Shown in pieces: positions 46,471-57,856 of a stretch of 64,000 nt of DNA. This DNA is from Marinobacter halodurans (lineage in GTDB: Bacteria > Pseudomonadota > Gammaproteobacteria > Pseudomonadales > Oleiphilaceae): assembly GCF_004327985.1 (NCBI RefSeq), contig NZ_SJDL01000013.1:1-64000 (forward strand), written 5' to 3'. The position numbers and the translations under genes were made by a program. The notes beneath the pieces are model-generated. The model searched no databases and was not told where the DNA came from. It saw nothing but the letters and a program-made list of their open reading frames with translations. Every line of letters begins with the position of its first letter. The first letter of the stretch is position 1.

Positions 46471-48465
46471 ATGACTGAACACGCCATTCGTACCCTCCTG
46501 GTCGCCAACCGCGGCGAGATCGCCCTGCGCGTGATGCGCACAGCGCAGTCCATGGGGATTCGCTGCATCGCCGTCTACTCCGAAGCCGACCGGACGGCGC
46601 CGTTCGTGCGCCAGGCTGATGCGGCTGTCGCCATTGGTCCCGCCGCGGCGGCGGAAAGCTACCTGAAGGTCGACCGCATCCTGGCCGCCGCCCGCGAGCA
46701 CGGTGCCGACGCCATCCACCCGGGCTACGGTTTCCTGTCGGAAAACACCGCCCTGGCCGAACAGTGCCAGGCGGAAGGCATCCGTTTTATCGGACCTCCC
46801 GCCTCGGCCATTGCGGCCATGGGCTCCAAGAGCGCCGCCAAGGCACTGATCGCCGAAGCCGGCGTGCCGCTGGTGCCGGGCTATCACGGCGACGACCAGA
46901 GCCTCGCCCGCTTCCGCGACGAAGCCGAGAACACCGGCTTCCCCATGCTCATCAAGGCCAGCGCCGGGGGCGGTGGCAAAGGCATGCGGGTCGTTCGCGG
47001 GATGGATGAACTGGAAGAAGCCATCGCCGCCGCCCAGCGGGAGGCCAGTGCCAGCTTCGGCGACGATCACTTGTTGATGGAACGCTACCTGGAAAATCCC
47101 CGCCACGTGGAAGTCCAGGTGATGTTCGACAGCCACGGCAAGGGTCTGTACCTGTTTGACCGGGACTGCTCGGTCCAGCGCCGGCACCAGAAAATCATCG
47201 AGGAAGCCCCGGCGCCCGGCATTCCCGAGGCCATCCGCAAGTCCATGGGCGAAGCCGCCGTGCGCTGTGGCGAGGCCATCGGCTATATCGGTGCCGGCAC
47301 CGTGGAGTTTCTCTACGAACCTGGCGGCTATTTCTACTTCATGGAAATGAACACCCGCCTGCAGGTCGAGCATCCGGTCACCGAACTGATCACCGGGCTG
47401 GACCTGGTGGAGTGGCAGATCCGTATCGCCAATGGCGAGGCTTTGCCCTGGGCCCAGGACCGGTTGGCCTGCCGTGGCCACGCCATGGAAGCCCGGGTCT
47501 ATGCCGAGGATCCGGACAACGACTTCCTGCCCGTGACCGGCCGTCTGCACCACCTGCGCGAGCCGATGGACCTGCCGCACGTGCGGATCGATTCCGGCGT
47601 CGCGGAAGGCCAGGACATCACCCCCTGGTACGATCCCATGCTGGCCAAGGTGATCACCTGGGGTGAGGACCGGGATACGGCGCGCCAGCGCCTGATCGAC
47701 GCCCTCGCCCGCTACGAGGTCATGGGCGTCACCCTCAACACCGATTTCGTCGCCCGCGTCCTGCGCGAACCCGATTTCGCCAACGGCGAATTGACCACCC
47801 ACTTCATCGAGACCCACGCTGAGGCGTTACGGACGCCGGAGTTTGCGCCGGAGGAACAGCAGGCCCTGAGCTGGCTGGCCTGGCAGCAGGCCGCACGCTC
47901 CGAAGGGGTACCCGGCCCCTGGTCGATGCAGGACAGCTTCCGCCTCGGCGGTCCCCGTCAGCAACGCTGTGAGTTGCGAATCGGCGATCAGGACAGCACG
48001 CTGGGTTATGAGATGATCAACGCTCGGCGGGCACGACTGCAGGCGGATGGCGATTCGCCGGCACTGACATTGTCCTGGCAGCCGGCAGACCATGGCGCCC
48101 TGACCGTCCAACTGAACGGACGCCGCGTGCGCCTGGCCTGGGCCAGTCACGGCGAGAAGCTTGGTCTCTTTGCCGGGAACACATCCTGGACGGCGCTGGT
48201 GAACCATCCCGAGGAGCAGGTGCAGGACGCCGACAGCGATGCCCACCTGACCGCGCCGATGCATGGCCGGGTCATTGCCGTGAACTGTGCCGAGGGCGAC
48301 ACGGTCGAACCCGGTAAGAGCCTGGTGGTCATGGAAGCCATGAAGATGGAGCACAGCCTGAAGGCCCCGGCCAAAGGCCGCGTCGTCGCGCTGCATTGCG
48401 CCGAAGGCGACAGCGTGGGTGCCGGCCAGGTCCTGGTGGACTTCGAAGCGGAGGAAGACGCATGA
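46471..48465 (+). CDS. liuD: 3-methylcrotonyl-CoA carboxylase biotin-containing (alpha) subunit
   Basis: This 664-residue protein has biotin carboxylase domains at 1-450 (LLVANRGEIALRVMRTA, ASAGGGGKGMRVV, MEMNTRLQVEHPVTE), a linker, and a C-terminal biotinyl domain. The biotin-accepting lysine is Lys625 in VVMEAMKMEHSL. It carboxylates its own biotin with ATP and bicarbonate for transfer by LiuB. It begins 4 bp after liuC and its stop overlaps the liuE start. Confidence 0.94.
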   Translation: MTEHAIRTLLVANRGEIALRVMRTAQSMGIRCIAVYSEADRTAPFVRQADAAVAIGPAAAAESYLKVDRILAAAREHGADAIHPGYGFLSENTALAEQCQAEGIRFIGPPASAIAAMGSKSAAKALIAEAGVPLVPGYHGDDQSLARFRDEAENTGFPMLIKASAGGGGKGMRVVRGMDELEEAIAAAQREASASFGDDHLLMERYLENPRHVEVQVMFDSHGKGLYLFDRDCSVQRRHQKIIEEAPAPGIPEAIRKSMGEAAVRCGEAIGYIGAGTVEFLYEPGGYFYFMEMNTRLQVEHPVTELITGLDLVEWQIRIANGEALPWAQDRLACRGHAMEARVYAEDPDNDFLPVTGRLHHLREPMDLPHVRIDSGVAEGQDITPWYDPMLAKVITWGEDRDTARQRLIDALARYEVMGVTLNTDFVARVLREPDFANGELTTHFIETHAEALRTPEFAPEEQQALSWLAWQQAARSEGVPGPWSMQDSFRLGGPRQQRCELRIGDQDSTLGYEMINARRARLQADGDSPALTLSWQPADHGALTVQLNGRRVRLAWASHGEKLGLFAGNTSWTALVNHPEEQVQDADSDAHLTAPMHGRVIAVNCAEGDTVEPGKSLVVMEAMKMEHSLKAPAKGRVVALHCAEGDSVGAGQVLVDFEAEEDA

Positions 48466-49396
48466 CGGGCGAGAAAGTAACGCTGGTGGAAGTGGGTTTG
48501 CGGGACGGCCTGCAGAACGAGGCGACGGCGGTTTCCCACGAGGACCGTGCCCGCTGGTTCAACGCGCTGGCCGATACCGGCCTCACGCGGATCGAGGCCG
48601 GCAGCTTCGTTTCCCCCAAATGGGTCCCGCAGATGGCCAATACCGATGCGGTCATGCAGGCCATCCGCCGGCGGGACCATGTCTCGGCGGAAGTCCTGGT
48701 GCCCAACAGCAAGGGCCTGGAAGCGGCCCTCGCCGCCGACGCCGACGTGATTGCCGTGTTCACCGCAGCATCGGAAAGCTTCAACCGCAAGAACATCAAC
48801 TGCTCCATCGAGGAGAGCATCGCGCGCTTCGAGCCGGTGGTCAGCGGCGCCAAATCCGCGGGCAAGCGGGTTCGGGCCTATGTTTCCTGTGTGGTGGGCT
48901 GTCCGTATGAAGGCCCGATCGCACCGGGCCAGGTGGCCGACGTCGTCCAGAAGCTCCTGGAACTGGGCGCCGACGAGGTCTCCCTGGGCGACACCATCGG
49001 CGTGGCCCGCCCGCGCGAGATCCATGCGTTGCTGGATGCAACCCTGTCGCTGATGCCCACGGAAAACCTGGCCCTGCACTGCCACGACACCCGTGGCCAG
49101 GCCATTGCCAATATCTACGCCGGGCTGGAGCGCGGCATCCGGATCTTCGACAGCGCCGTTGCCGGCCTGGGCGGCTGCCCCTACGCCAAGGGGGCAACCG
49201 GCAATGTGGCCACCGAAGATGTGCTTTACTTGCTACAGGGCGAGGGTTTCGAGACCGGCGTCGACCTGCACGCCGTGGCCCGGGTCGGCCGGGAAATCTG
49301 CGAACTGTTGGGCCGCTCCAACCCGTCGCGCACCGGTAAAGCCCTCACCGCGCATTTAACCGAAGACGATTTGATGACGGGACAGGATCAGGATTC

Positions 49397-49400
<4 letters not shown>
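48462..49400 (+). CDS. liuE: hydroxymethylglutaryl-CoA lyase
   Basis: This 312-residue TIM-barrel lyase splits HMG-CoA to acetyl-CoA and acetoacetate. Motifs are EVGLRDGLQNE (metal and substrate site), SFVSPKWVPQMAN, LHCHDTRGQAIANIYAGLE with metal histidines, and the catalytic cysteine loop GLGGCPYAKGATGNVATED. ATG 48462 overlaps the liuD stop. Confidence 0.95.
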
Positions 49401-51370
<1,970 letters not shown>

Positions 51371-51416
51371 TACCGGCTAACGGCCGTCCGTCCCCGGGCG
51401 GCCGACAGGGACCGTT

Positions 51417-52817
51417 ATGACACGCGCATCCGGATTCACCCTGGAGGATCTTTCAGACCTCTCTGAGAGCCCCCTGCTCACGCTTCTCGACCACATCTGC
51501 GAAGGCAGCCTGATCGTTGACGACCACGCCCACGTGCTCTGGATCAGCGACAAGTATCGCGACGTCCTCGGCATCGACCGGGATCTCGCCGTCCGCGGAC
51601 AGCCCGTCGAAGAGCTGATCCCCAACAGTATGATGCGCCAGGTGGTGCGCAGTGGTCAGCCCATCCTGCTGGACCTGCTGCGCAGCCGGGAAACCTGGAT
51701 GGTGGTCACACGCATCCCCATCCGCGATCAGGCCGACCGGGTGATCGGCGGCATTGGCTTCGTGTTCTACAAGGACATGGACTACCTGAAGGCGTTCGTT
51801 GAGAAATACGGCCGCCTGCGCGGTGTCCCCAGCACCGCTGAACGCCAACTCGCCAATATGCGGGACACCAAGTACACCTTTGCCGATTTCATCGGCCAGA
51901 GCGCACCGGTAGAGCAGCTGCTGCAACGAGCCCGGCGGGCGGCCGAGCTGGACACCACCGTCCTCCTGCTTGGGGAAACGGGTACCGGCAAGGAGGTCCT
52001 GGCCCATGCCATCCATCACGCCTCCGTAAGGGCCGAACGGCCGTTCGTCAGCATCAACATGGCGGCGGTGCCGGACAACCTGATGGAGGCGGAATTCTTC
52101 GGGGTGGCGCCCGGCGCCTATACCGGCGCCGACCGTAAGGGACGCAAAGGCAAGATCCAGTTGGCCGACAAGGGTACGCTGTTCCTGGATGAGGTGGGCG
52201 ACCTGCCCCAAAGCCTGCAGAGCAAGCTGCTGCGGGTCCTGCAGGAGCAGGAGTTCGAACCGCTGGGTTCCAACGAGGTGATCCGGGTCGACGTCCGCAT
52301 CATCGCCGCCACCAGCAAGGATCTCAAAGCCATGGTGGATGCCGGTGATTTCCGGGCGGATCTCTACTATCGGCTCAATGTCCTGCCCATCGAAGTGCCC
52401 CCGTTGCGCGACCGGATGGAAGACATCGAACTGCTCGCCAACACCATGATCGATCGCATTGCCCACAATCTGGGCATGTCCCCCAAGTGGCTCAGCGCCG
52501 CAGCCCTGGACTACCTGCGCGATCATGCCTGGCCCGGCAACGTTCGCGAACTGCAGAACACCCTGGAGCGCACCTTCATCTTCGCCCAGAGCCCGATCCT
52601 CCAGGCCGAAGACTTCCTGCCACCGGCGCCGGACCGCCTGCACGAGTCCGCCGGCGCCGCCGGTATCGAGACCCTGCAGCAGACGGTCGCCCGGGCCGAG
52701 CGTGACGGCATTCGCAAGGCGCTGGACGCCACCGGGAACAACCGGTCCCGGGCCGCACGCATCCTCGGCATCTCCCGCGCCAGTCTCTACGAGAAGATGG
52801 CTCGATACGGGCTTTGA
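51417..52817 (+). CDS. sigma-54-dependent transcriptional activator with PAS sensor domain
   Basis: This 466-residue protein has an N-terminal PAS-like domain (about 22-125, EGSLIVDDHAHVLWISDKYRDVLGI). The AAA+ domain carries Walker A GETGTGKE (186-193), a sigma-54 contact loop GAYTGA (233-238, a variant of GAFTGA) and Walker B GTLFLDEVGDL. A Fis-type HTH is at the C-terminus (NNRSRAARILGISRASLYEKM). It probably senses a small ligand and activates the downstream TRAP/CoA-transferase operon, whose promoter region has paired GTGTC repeats and a -24/-12 element. It lies 46 bp after aacS. Confidence 0.92.
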   Translation: MTRASGFTLEDLSDLSESPLLTLLDHICEGSLIVDDHAHVLWISDKYRDVLGIDRDLAVRGQPVEELIPNSMMRQVVRSGQPILLDLLRSRETWMVVTRIPIRDQADRVIGGIGFVFYKDMDYLKAFVEKYGRLRGVPSTAERQLANMRDTKYTFADFIGQSAPVEQLLQRARRAAELDTTVLLLGETGTGKEVLAHAIHHASVRAERPFVSINMAAVPDNLMEAEFFGVAPGAYTGADRKGRKGKIQLADKGTLFLDEVGDLPQSLQSKLLRVLQEQEFEPLGSNEVIRVDVRIIAATSKDLKAMVDAGDFRADLYYRLNVLPIEVPPLRDRMEDIELLANTMIDRIAHNLGMSPKWLSAAALDYLRDHAWPGNVRELQNTLERTFIFAQSPILQAEDFLPPAPDRLHESAGAAGIETLQQTVARAERDGIRKALDATGNNRSRAARILGISRASLYEKMARYGL

Positions 52818-52874
52818 TCCGACGAGGTCGCCCGAATCGCGGCCGTTCGAACAGGGCGTCCATATTTTCAGACA

Positions 52875-52894
52875 GTGTCTGAGATGTCAGACAC
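52875..52894. promoter_or_regulatory. upstream activating site 1 of the TRAP operon
   Basis: GTGTCTGA (52875-52882) and TCAGACAC (52887-52894) are exact inverted repeats with spacer GATG. The left arm also belongs to an overlapping palindrome CAGACA-G-TGTCTG (52870-52882). It lies about 155 bp upstream of the -24 element, a normal enhancer distance for sigma-54 activators. Confidence 0.72.
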
Positions 52895-52942
52895 ACCCTT
52901 CAGGCCCTCGAATCACCGAGTCCGTAACGTCACCCCTATTTT

Positions 52943-52962
52943 GTGTCCGGATTTCCAGACAC
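52943..52962. promoter_or_regulatory. upstream activating site 2 of the TRAP operon
   Basis: GTGTCCGG (52943-52950) and CCAGACAC (52955-52962) pair at seven of eight positions with a 4-base spacer (ATTT). It has the same architecture as site 1, centre-to-centre 68 bp away. Confidence 0.7.
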
Positions 52963-53034
52963 TTCGGCTTTTACGTAGCTGAAACCCCTTACCAAAAACC
53001 GAACATGTCATTGTTTTTAATGATCTTTCTATCG

Positions 53035-53050
53035 TTGGCACAAGGATTGT
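53035..53050 (+). promoter_or_regulatory. sigma-54 (-24/-12) promoter of the TRAP operon
   Basis: TTGGCAC (53035-53041), then five bases, then TTGT (53047-53050), matches the RpoN consensus TGGCAC-N5-TTGC apart from the last base. It lies about 58 bp ahead of the binding-protein ATG and downstream of two enhancer-like repeats, next to a gene for a sigma-54 activator. Confidence 0.78.
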
Positions 53051-53107
53051 TATAGGCCCCTACGGCAGATAACTCCCTGCACACAACAACAATAGAAGGA
53101 AGTCACA

Positions 53108-54169
53108 ATGATAAAGACGAGCAAATCCCTCGCGTTCCTGTCCGCCTGCGGCCTCGCCGCCGCCGTAGCAACCACCCCGGCACTGGGGGCAGACAAGATC
53201 CGCTGGAAGATGCAGGCCGCCTACGGCAGCAACCTCCCGGCCCTGGGCGATACCATTCCCGGCGTTCTCGATGATCTCCGCGAAGCCACCGACAACCGCA
53301 TCATCATCAAGCATTTCGAGCCCAACAAGCTCGTCCCGACCCTAAACATCACCGATGCGGTACGCACCGGCAAACTCGAGGCCGGCTATACCTGGATCGG
53401 CTACGACCAGGGCAAGATCCCCTCATCCACCCTGTTCTCTGCCGTCCCATTCGGCATGGAGCCCTGGGAATACATGGCCTGGTGGTACGATGGTGACGGC
53501 CAGAAGCTGGCCGAGGAAATCTACGAGAAGAACAACGTCCATCCCGTCCTCTGTGGCCTGACCGGTCCGGAGACCGGCGGCTGGTTCAACAAGGAGATCA
53601 AGAGCCTCGATGACATCGACGGCCTCAAGATCCGCTACGCCGGTATCGGTGGTCGCATCCTGCAGGAGTTGGGCGCCTCGGTGACCGTCCTTCCCGGCGG
53701 TGAAATCTTCCAGGCGCTGGAAAAGGGTGCGATCGACGCCTCCGAGTTCTCCCTGCCCACCGTCGACCAGAAGCTCGGCTTCTACGAAGTGGCCAAGTAC
53801 AACTACTTCCCGGGCTGGCACCAGCCTTTCGCGGCCTTCCACCTGATCGTCAACAAGGACAAATGGGATGCCATCAGCGACGCCGACAAGACGATGATCA
53901 ACCTAGCCTGCCAGGCCAGCGTCACCCGCAACCTGGCCAGTGCCGAGGCTTACCAGGGCAAGGCCATTGAGTTCATGAAGAGCAAGGGCGCCGAAACCCG
54001 GGAATTGCCCGAACCGGTGCTGCGTGAACTGCAGGAAGTCACCAAAAAGGTACTGAAGAAAGAAGCGGATCAGGACGAAGACTTCGCCCGTGTCCTGAAG
54101 AGCCAGCAGGCATTCCAGGCACAGTATCAGGAATGGCAGGACCTCGGTTACCTGCCGCGGGATTTCTGA
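53108..54169 (+). CDS. TRAP transporter substrate-binding protein, TakP-like (DctP family)
   Basis: This 353-residue periplasmic protein has a signal peptide (FLSACGLAAAVATTPALG, cut near residue 28). The DctP fold shows the family's carboxylate-binding arginine Arg176 in LKIRYAGIGG. The segment VLPGGEIFQALEKGAIDASEFSLP and KLGFYEVAKYNYFPGWHQP match the TakP subgroup for 2-oxo acids and other monocarboxylates. It captures the solute for the DctQM permease encoded downstream. The CoA-transferase in the operon argues for a short monocarboxylate. Confidence 0.88.
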   Translation: MIKTSKSLAFLSACGLAAAVATTPALGADKIRWKMQAAYGSNLPALGDTIPGVLDDLREATDNRIIIKHFEPNKLVPTLNITDAVRTGKLEAGYTWIGYDQGKIPSSTLFSAVPFGMEPWEYMAWWYDGDGQKLAEEIYEKNNVHPVLCGLTGPETGGWFNKEIKSLDDIDGLKIRYAGIGGRILQELGASVTVLPGGEIFQALEKGAIDASEFSLPTVDQKLGFYEVAKYNYFPGWHQPFAAFHLIVNKDKWDAISDADKTMINLACQASVTRNLASAEAYQGKAIEFMKSKGAETRELPEPVLRELQEVTKKVLKKEADQDEDFARVLKSQQAFQAQYQEWQDLGYLPRDF

Positions 54170-54218
54170 TCCCGCACCAGCCTGAATGACACGACAGCCC
54201 GTCGTGTAAAGGAACGAT

Positions 54219-54235
54219 GGCCACCCCGGGTGGCC
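54219..54235 (+). promoter_or_regulatory. intercistronic hairpin between dctP-like and dctQ-like genes
   Basis: GGCCACCC (54219-54226) and GGGTGGCC (54228-54235) form a tight GC-rich inverted repeat without a T-tract. A second inverted pair (CGTCCGG/CCGGACG) lies around 54242-54262. These may stabilise the binding-protein mRNA or attenuate transcription into the permease genes. Confidence 0.5.
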
Positions 54236-54311
54236 TGGTCGCCGTCCGGCTCAGTCCGGACGCTGCCATACAGACTTCCCGGGTGGCCCTGACACTCTTC
54301 CGGAGATTCAC

Positions 54312-54905
54312 ATGAACGCTTCCTTCGAGGCTACTGCGCCCGAACTTGAACCGGCGCAGCAGGGGCTGTCCCGAGAGGTATTGCCCCACACCCCGGTGTC
54401 CCGGATCATCGACGGCCTTATCCAGCGCATCGGTGAGTTCAGCGCCTGGCTATGGCCCCTATTGATGCTGGTGATCATCGTCAACGTGGTGTCTCGCTAC
54501 GTCTTCTCCCAGGGCTTCATCGAGCTTGAGGAACTGCAGTGGCACATCTATTCCGCCGGTTTCCTCATTGCCCTCTCCTATGCGCTGCTCAGGGACAGCC
54601 ATGTGCGCGTGGACCTGTTCCGGGAGCGCTTCAGCTTTCGCACCCAGGCGTGGGTGGAGCTTGGCGGCATGCTACTGCTGCTGGGACCGTTCATCGGCCT
54701 GCTGCTGTACTACTCGATCCCCTACGTCATCGACTCCTGGGATATGAATGAGGCCTCCAGCGCTCCGGGTGGGCTGAGCCATCGCTGGATCATCAAGAGC
54801 GCTCTTCCCCTCGGCCTGGGACTGCTGCTGTTGGCGGCCTTGTCCCGCCTGACCCGGCTGCTGGCGTTCCTGTTCGCTTCGGAGGTGCGCCATGCCGATC
54901 AATGA
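54312..54905 (+). CDS. dctQ: TRAP transporter small permease (DctQ)
   Basis: This 197-residue protein has four hydrophobic segments (about 45-65, 77-92, 118-140, 165-190) and the DctQ phrase VSRYVFSQGFIELEELQWHIYSAGFLIALSYALLRDSHVRVD. It pairs with the large permease, whose start codon overlaps its end. Gene symbols follow the generic family; the substrate is not C4-dicarboxylate-specific by evidence here. Confidence 0.9.
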   Translation: MNASFEATAPELEPAQQGLSREVLPHTPVSRIIDGLIQRIGEFSAWLWPLLMLVIIVNVVSRYVFSQGFIELEELQWHIYSAGFLIALSYALLRDSHVRVDLFRERFSFRTQAWVELGGMLLLLGPFIGLLLYYSIPYVIDSWDMNEASSAPGGLSHRWIIKSALPLGLGLLLLAALSRLTRLLAFLFASEVRHADQ

Positions 54906-56250
54906 AATGCTCGCCATCGGGATGTTCGCCGCGTTCATCCTGCTGATCTTTACCGGTTTCCCGATTGCCTGGGCCCTGGGTGGCGTCGCGATCGCCTTTA
55001 CCGGCCTTGCCATGCTGTCGGATAACTATCTCGATACCTTTATCGCCATCGACTGGAGCTACACCTCCCTGGCCATCGACCGCATCTGGGGCACGATGAG
55101 CAGTTGGGTGCTGGTGGCCATCCCCATGTTCGTGTTCATGGGCCAGATGCTCGACCGCTCCGGCATGGCCGAGAAGCTGATGTTGAACGTGTCGCGGCTG
55201 TTCGGTCGCCTCAATGGCGGCACGGCCATCGCCGTGGTGATCATCGGGCTGCTGCTGGCGGCATCGACCGGCATCGTGGGCGCCTCCGTTGCCCTGCTCA
55301 CCCTGCTGGCCGTACCGGTCATGCTCAAGCGCGAGTACCAGCCCGAACTGGCGGTGGGCACGGTCTGCGCAGTGGGCACCCTGGGCATCCTCATGCCGCC
55401 GTCGATCATGCTGGTGATGATGGCCGACCAGTTGGCGATGTCCGTGGGGGACCTGTTCATGGGCGCGGTTTTCCCCAGCGCCCTGTTGGGCGTGGTGTTT
55501 GTGCTCTACATCGTGGTTCGGGGCTGGATGCGTCCGGACATCGCGCCGGCCGGCGACGACGCCGAGCCGGTTAGCCTGGGCATCATCCTGGACGCCCTCA
55601 AATCGATCCTGCCGCCGGCGTTCCTGATCCTGGCCGTGCTGGGCAGTATCTTCGCCGGCATCGCCACTCCCACCGAGGCCTCCGGCGTCGGTGCCTTCGG
55701 TGCCACCCTGCTGGCGCTGGCCAACAAGCGGCTGAACCTGCAGGTCATGCGTGAGGTGTGCCGGGAAACCAGCCTGACCACCGCCTTTATCTTTGCGTTG
55801 CTGATCGGCGCCACCGCCTTCTCGCTGGTCCTGCGCGGCCTCGGGGGTGACGAAATGATCGCGGATGCGCTGCACGGACTGCCGTTCGGCCCCCATGGCG
55901 TGGTGATCTGTATCCTGCTGCTGACGTTCCTGCTCGGTTTCGTGCTGGACTGGATCGAGATCACCCTGATCATCCTGCCGCTGGTAGCGCCGGTGATCCA
56001 CGCGCTGGGCTTCGACATCGTCTGGTTTACGGTCCTGTTTGCGGTCTGTCTGCAGACATCGTTCCTGACGCCCCCTGTCGGGTTCTCGCTGTTCTACTGC
56101 AAGGGCGTGGCTCCGCCTTCGATTGGCGTGAAGACGCTCTACAAAGGCGTGGCGCCGTTCATCCTGCTGCAGGCCACGGTCCTGGCGATCATCTTCCTGT
56201 GGCCCGATCTGGTGACCTGGCTGCCGGCCCAGGCCTACAGCGGACAGTAG
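54892..56250 (+). CDS. dctM: TRAP transporter large permease (DctM)
   Basis: This 452-residue polytopic permease has about twelve hydrophobic segments. Landmarks are FPIAWALGGVAIAF, GTLGILMPPSIMLVMMADQL and GIATPTEASGVGAFGA with the family's Na+/substrate loops, and LDWIEITLIILPLVAP near the C-terminus. It uses the Na+ gradient with DctQ. Its start overlaps dctQ by 14 bp, and its stop is 9 bp before the CoA-transferase gene. Confidence 0.92.
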   Translation: MPINEMLAIGMFAAFILLIFTGFPIAWALGGVAIAFTGLAMLSDNYLDTFIAIDWSYTSLAIDRIWGTMSSWVLVAIPMFVFMGQMLDRSGMAEKLMLNVSRLFGRLNGGTAIAVVIIGLLLAASTGIVGASVALLTLLAVPVMLKREYQPELAVGTVCAVGTLGILMPPSIMLVMMADQLAMSVGDLFMGAVFPSALLGVVFVLYIVVRGWMRPDIAPAGDDAEPVSLGIILDALKSILPPAFLILAVLGSIFAGIATPTEASGVGAFGATLLALANKRLNLQVMREVCRETSLTTAFIFALLIGATAFSLVLRGLGGDEMIADALHGLPFGPHGVVICILLLTFLLGFVLDWIEITLIILPLVAPVIHALGFDIVWFTVLFAVCLQTSFLTPPVGFSLFYCKGVAPPSIGVKTLYKGVAPFILLQATVLAIIFLWPDLVTWLPAQAYSGQ

Positions 56251-56259
56251 GAGGTTTCG

Positions 56260-57789
56260 ATGTCACATCCCAAACTGATATCCGCCGAGCAGGCGGCCGC
56301 CCTGGTCCCCGAGGGCGCGACACTGGCGACCGGAGGCTTTGTGGGCATTGGCTTCCCGGAAGCCCTGGCCCGGGCACTGGAGCAGCGTTTCGTGGCGGAC
56401 AGGGCGCCCCACGGGCTGACACTGGTCTATGCCGCCGGCCAGGGCGATGGCGGCAACCGCGGCCTCAACCATCTGGCCCACGAAGGCCTGGTCAAGCGGG
56501 TGATCGGCGGCCATTGGGGACTGGTACCCAAGCTGGGCGCACTGGCCTGCAACAACCGTATCGAGGCATACAACCTGCCCCAGGGCGTGATCGCGCAGCT
56601 CTACCGGGACATCGCGGCCGGCAAGCCCGGCATGCTGACCCACGTCGGCCTGCACTCGTTCGTCGACCCCCGTCATGGCGGGGGCCGGATGAACGAGTGC
56701 ACCCGGGAAAACCTGGTGGAAGTGATGAACCTCCGGGGCCGCGAGTACCTGTTCTATCCCACCTTCCCGATCAATGTGGCGTTCCTTCGCGGAACGACCG
56801 CGGACGCACGAGGCAACATCACCACCGAAAAGGAAGCCCTGCCCCTGGAGAGCCTGGCCATCGCCCAGGCGGTCCACAACTCCGGCGGCAAGGTCTTTGT
56901 CCAGGTGGAGCGCCTGACCGAGCGCCACCAGCTCCATCCCGAACGCGTGCAGATTCCCGGCATCCTGGTGGATCACATTATCCTGGCGGAGCCGGAGGAG
57001 CACCTGCAGACCTTTGCCGAGCCCTACAACCCGGCGTACACCAGCGAGATCCGCTTACCGGCGCTGGAGGGAGGCGATCCCCTGAGCGTCCGCAAGCTGA
57101 TCGGGCGACGCGCAGCCGAGCACCTTGAACCGGGCACGATCGTCAACCTGGGGATCGGCATGCCGGAACAGGTGGCGGAAGTCGCTGCGGAAAAAGGCCT
57201 GCTGGACCAAATCACTCTGACCATAGAACCCGGTGCCATTGGCGGGCGGCCTGCCGGTGGCCTGAGTTTCGGGGCCGCAGCAAACGCCGAGGCGGTGATC
57301 GACCAGCCCGCCCAGTTCGACTTCTACGACGGTGGCGGCCTGGACCAGGCGTATCTGGGTATGGCGCAGGTGGACCAGCACGGTAACGTCAATGTCAGCC
57401 GCTTCGGTTCGCGGCTGTCCGGAGCAGGTGGGTTCATCAATATCAGCCAGAATGCCCGGCAGGTCTTTTTCATGGGGACTTTTGAGGCCGGCAAACAGTC
57501 GATTGCGATCGACGAGGAGGGACTGACCATTGAGCATGGCGGATCCGGGCGCAAGTTCGTCTCCCAGGTCGAGCACCTGACGTTCAATGGCCGCTATGCG
57601 CTGGAGCGGGGCCAACGGGTGTTCTACATCACTGAGCGATGCGTCTTCCAGTTGACGGAAAACGGGCTGGAACTGGTCGAGATTGCCCCCGGCCTGGACC
57701 TGGACCGGGACATCCTCGCCTATATGGACTTCAGACCCGCCATTTCCAGCCGGCTGCATGTAACCGACCGCAGCCTCTACAGGCCCTGA
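56260..57789 (+). CDS. family I acyl-CoA:carboxylate CoA-transferase (fused alpha/beta, YdiF/PCT-like)
   Basis: This 509-residue protein fuses the two CoA-transferase domains (1-270 and 280-509). The second carries the catalytic Glu323 in [20 protein letters not shown], the site that forms the glutamyl-CoA intermediate. [17 protein letters not shown] at the N-terminus and [16 protein letters not shown] are typical of the propionate/acetate CoA-transferase group. As last gene of the TRAP operon it probably activates the imported acid, drawing CoA from a donor such as acetyl- or acetoacetyl-CoA. Strong site taggaggtttcg precedes the ATG. Confidence 0.9.
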   Translation: MSHPKLISAEQAAALVPEGATLATGGFVGIGFPEALARALEQRFVADRAPHGLTLVYAAGQGDGGNRGLNHLAHEGLVKRVIGGHWGLVPKLGALACNNRIEAYNLPQGVIAQLYRDIAAGKPGMLTHVGLHSFVDPRHGGGRMNECTRENLVEVMNLRGREYLFYPTFPINVAFLRGTTADARGNITTEKEALPLESLAIAQAVHNSGGKVFVQVERLTERHQLHPERVQIPGILVDHIILAEPEEHLQTFAEPYNPAYTSEIRLPALEGGDPLSVRKLIGRRAAEHLEPGTIVNLGIGMPEQVAEVAAEKGLLDQITLTIEPGAIGGRPAGGLSFGAAANAEAVIDQPAQFDFYDGGGLDQAYLGMAQVDQHGNVNVSRFGSRLSGAGGFINISQNARQVFFMGTFEAGKQSIAIDEEGLTIEHGGSGRKFVSQVEHLTFNGRYALERGQRVFYITERCVFQLTENGLELVEIAPGLDLDRDILAYMDFRPAISSRLHVTDRSLYRP

Positions 57790-57810
57790 AACGCCGGGAT
57801 ACCGAAAACA

Positions 57811-57840
57811 AAAAGGGGCGCCGCAATGGCGCCCCTTCTT
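57811..57840. terminator. bidirectional terminator between CoA-transferase and etfA
   Basis: GGGGCGCC and GGCGCCCC form a perfect stem (57815-57822 with 57828-57835) with loop GCAAT, flanked by an A-run on the left and TTCTT on the right. It serves both converging genes. Confidence 0.85.
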
Positions 57841-57856
57841 CAACTGAAACAGTCCT

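Noticed and set aside
46255-47817. 520-codon minus-strand frame opposite liuC and liuD
   Set aside because: The plus strand carries intact biotin carboxylase motifs. The reverse frame encodes only low-complexity Gly/Val/His-rich sequence.
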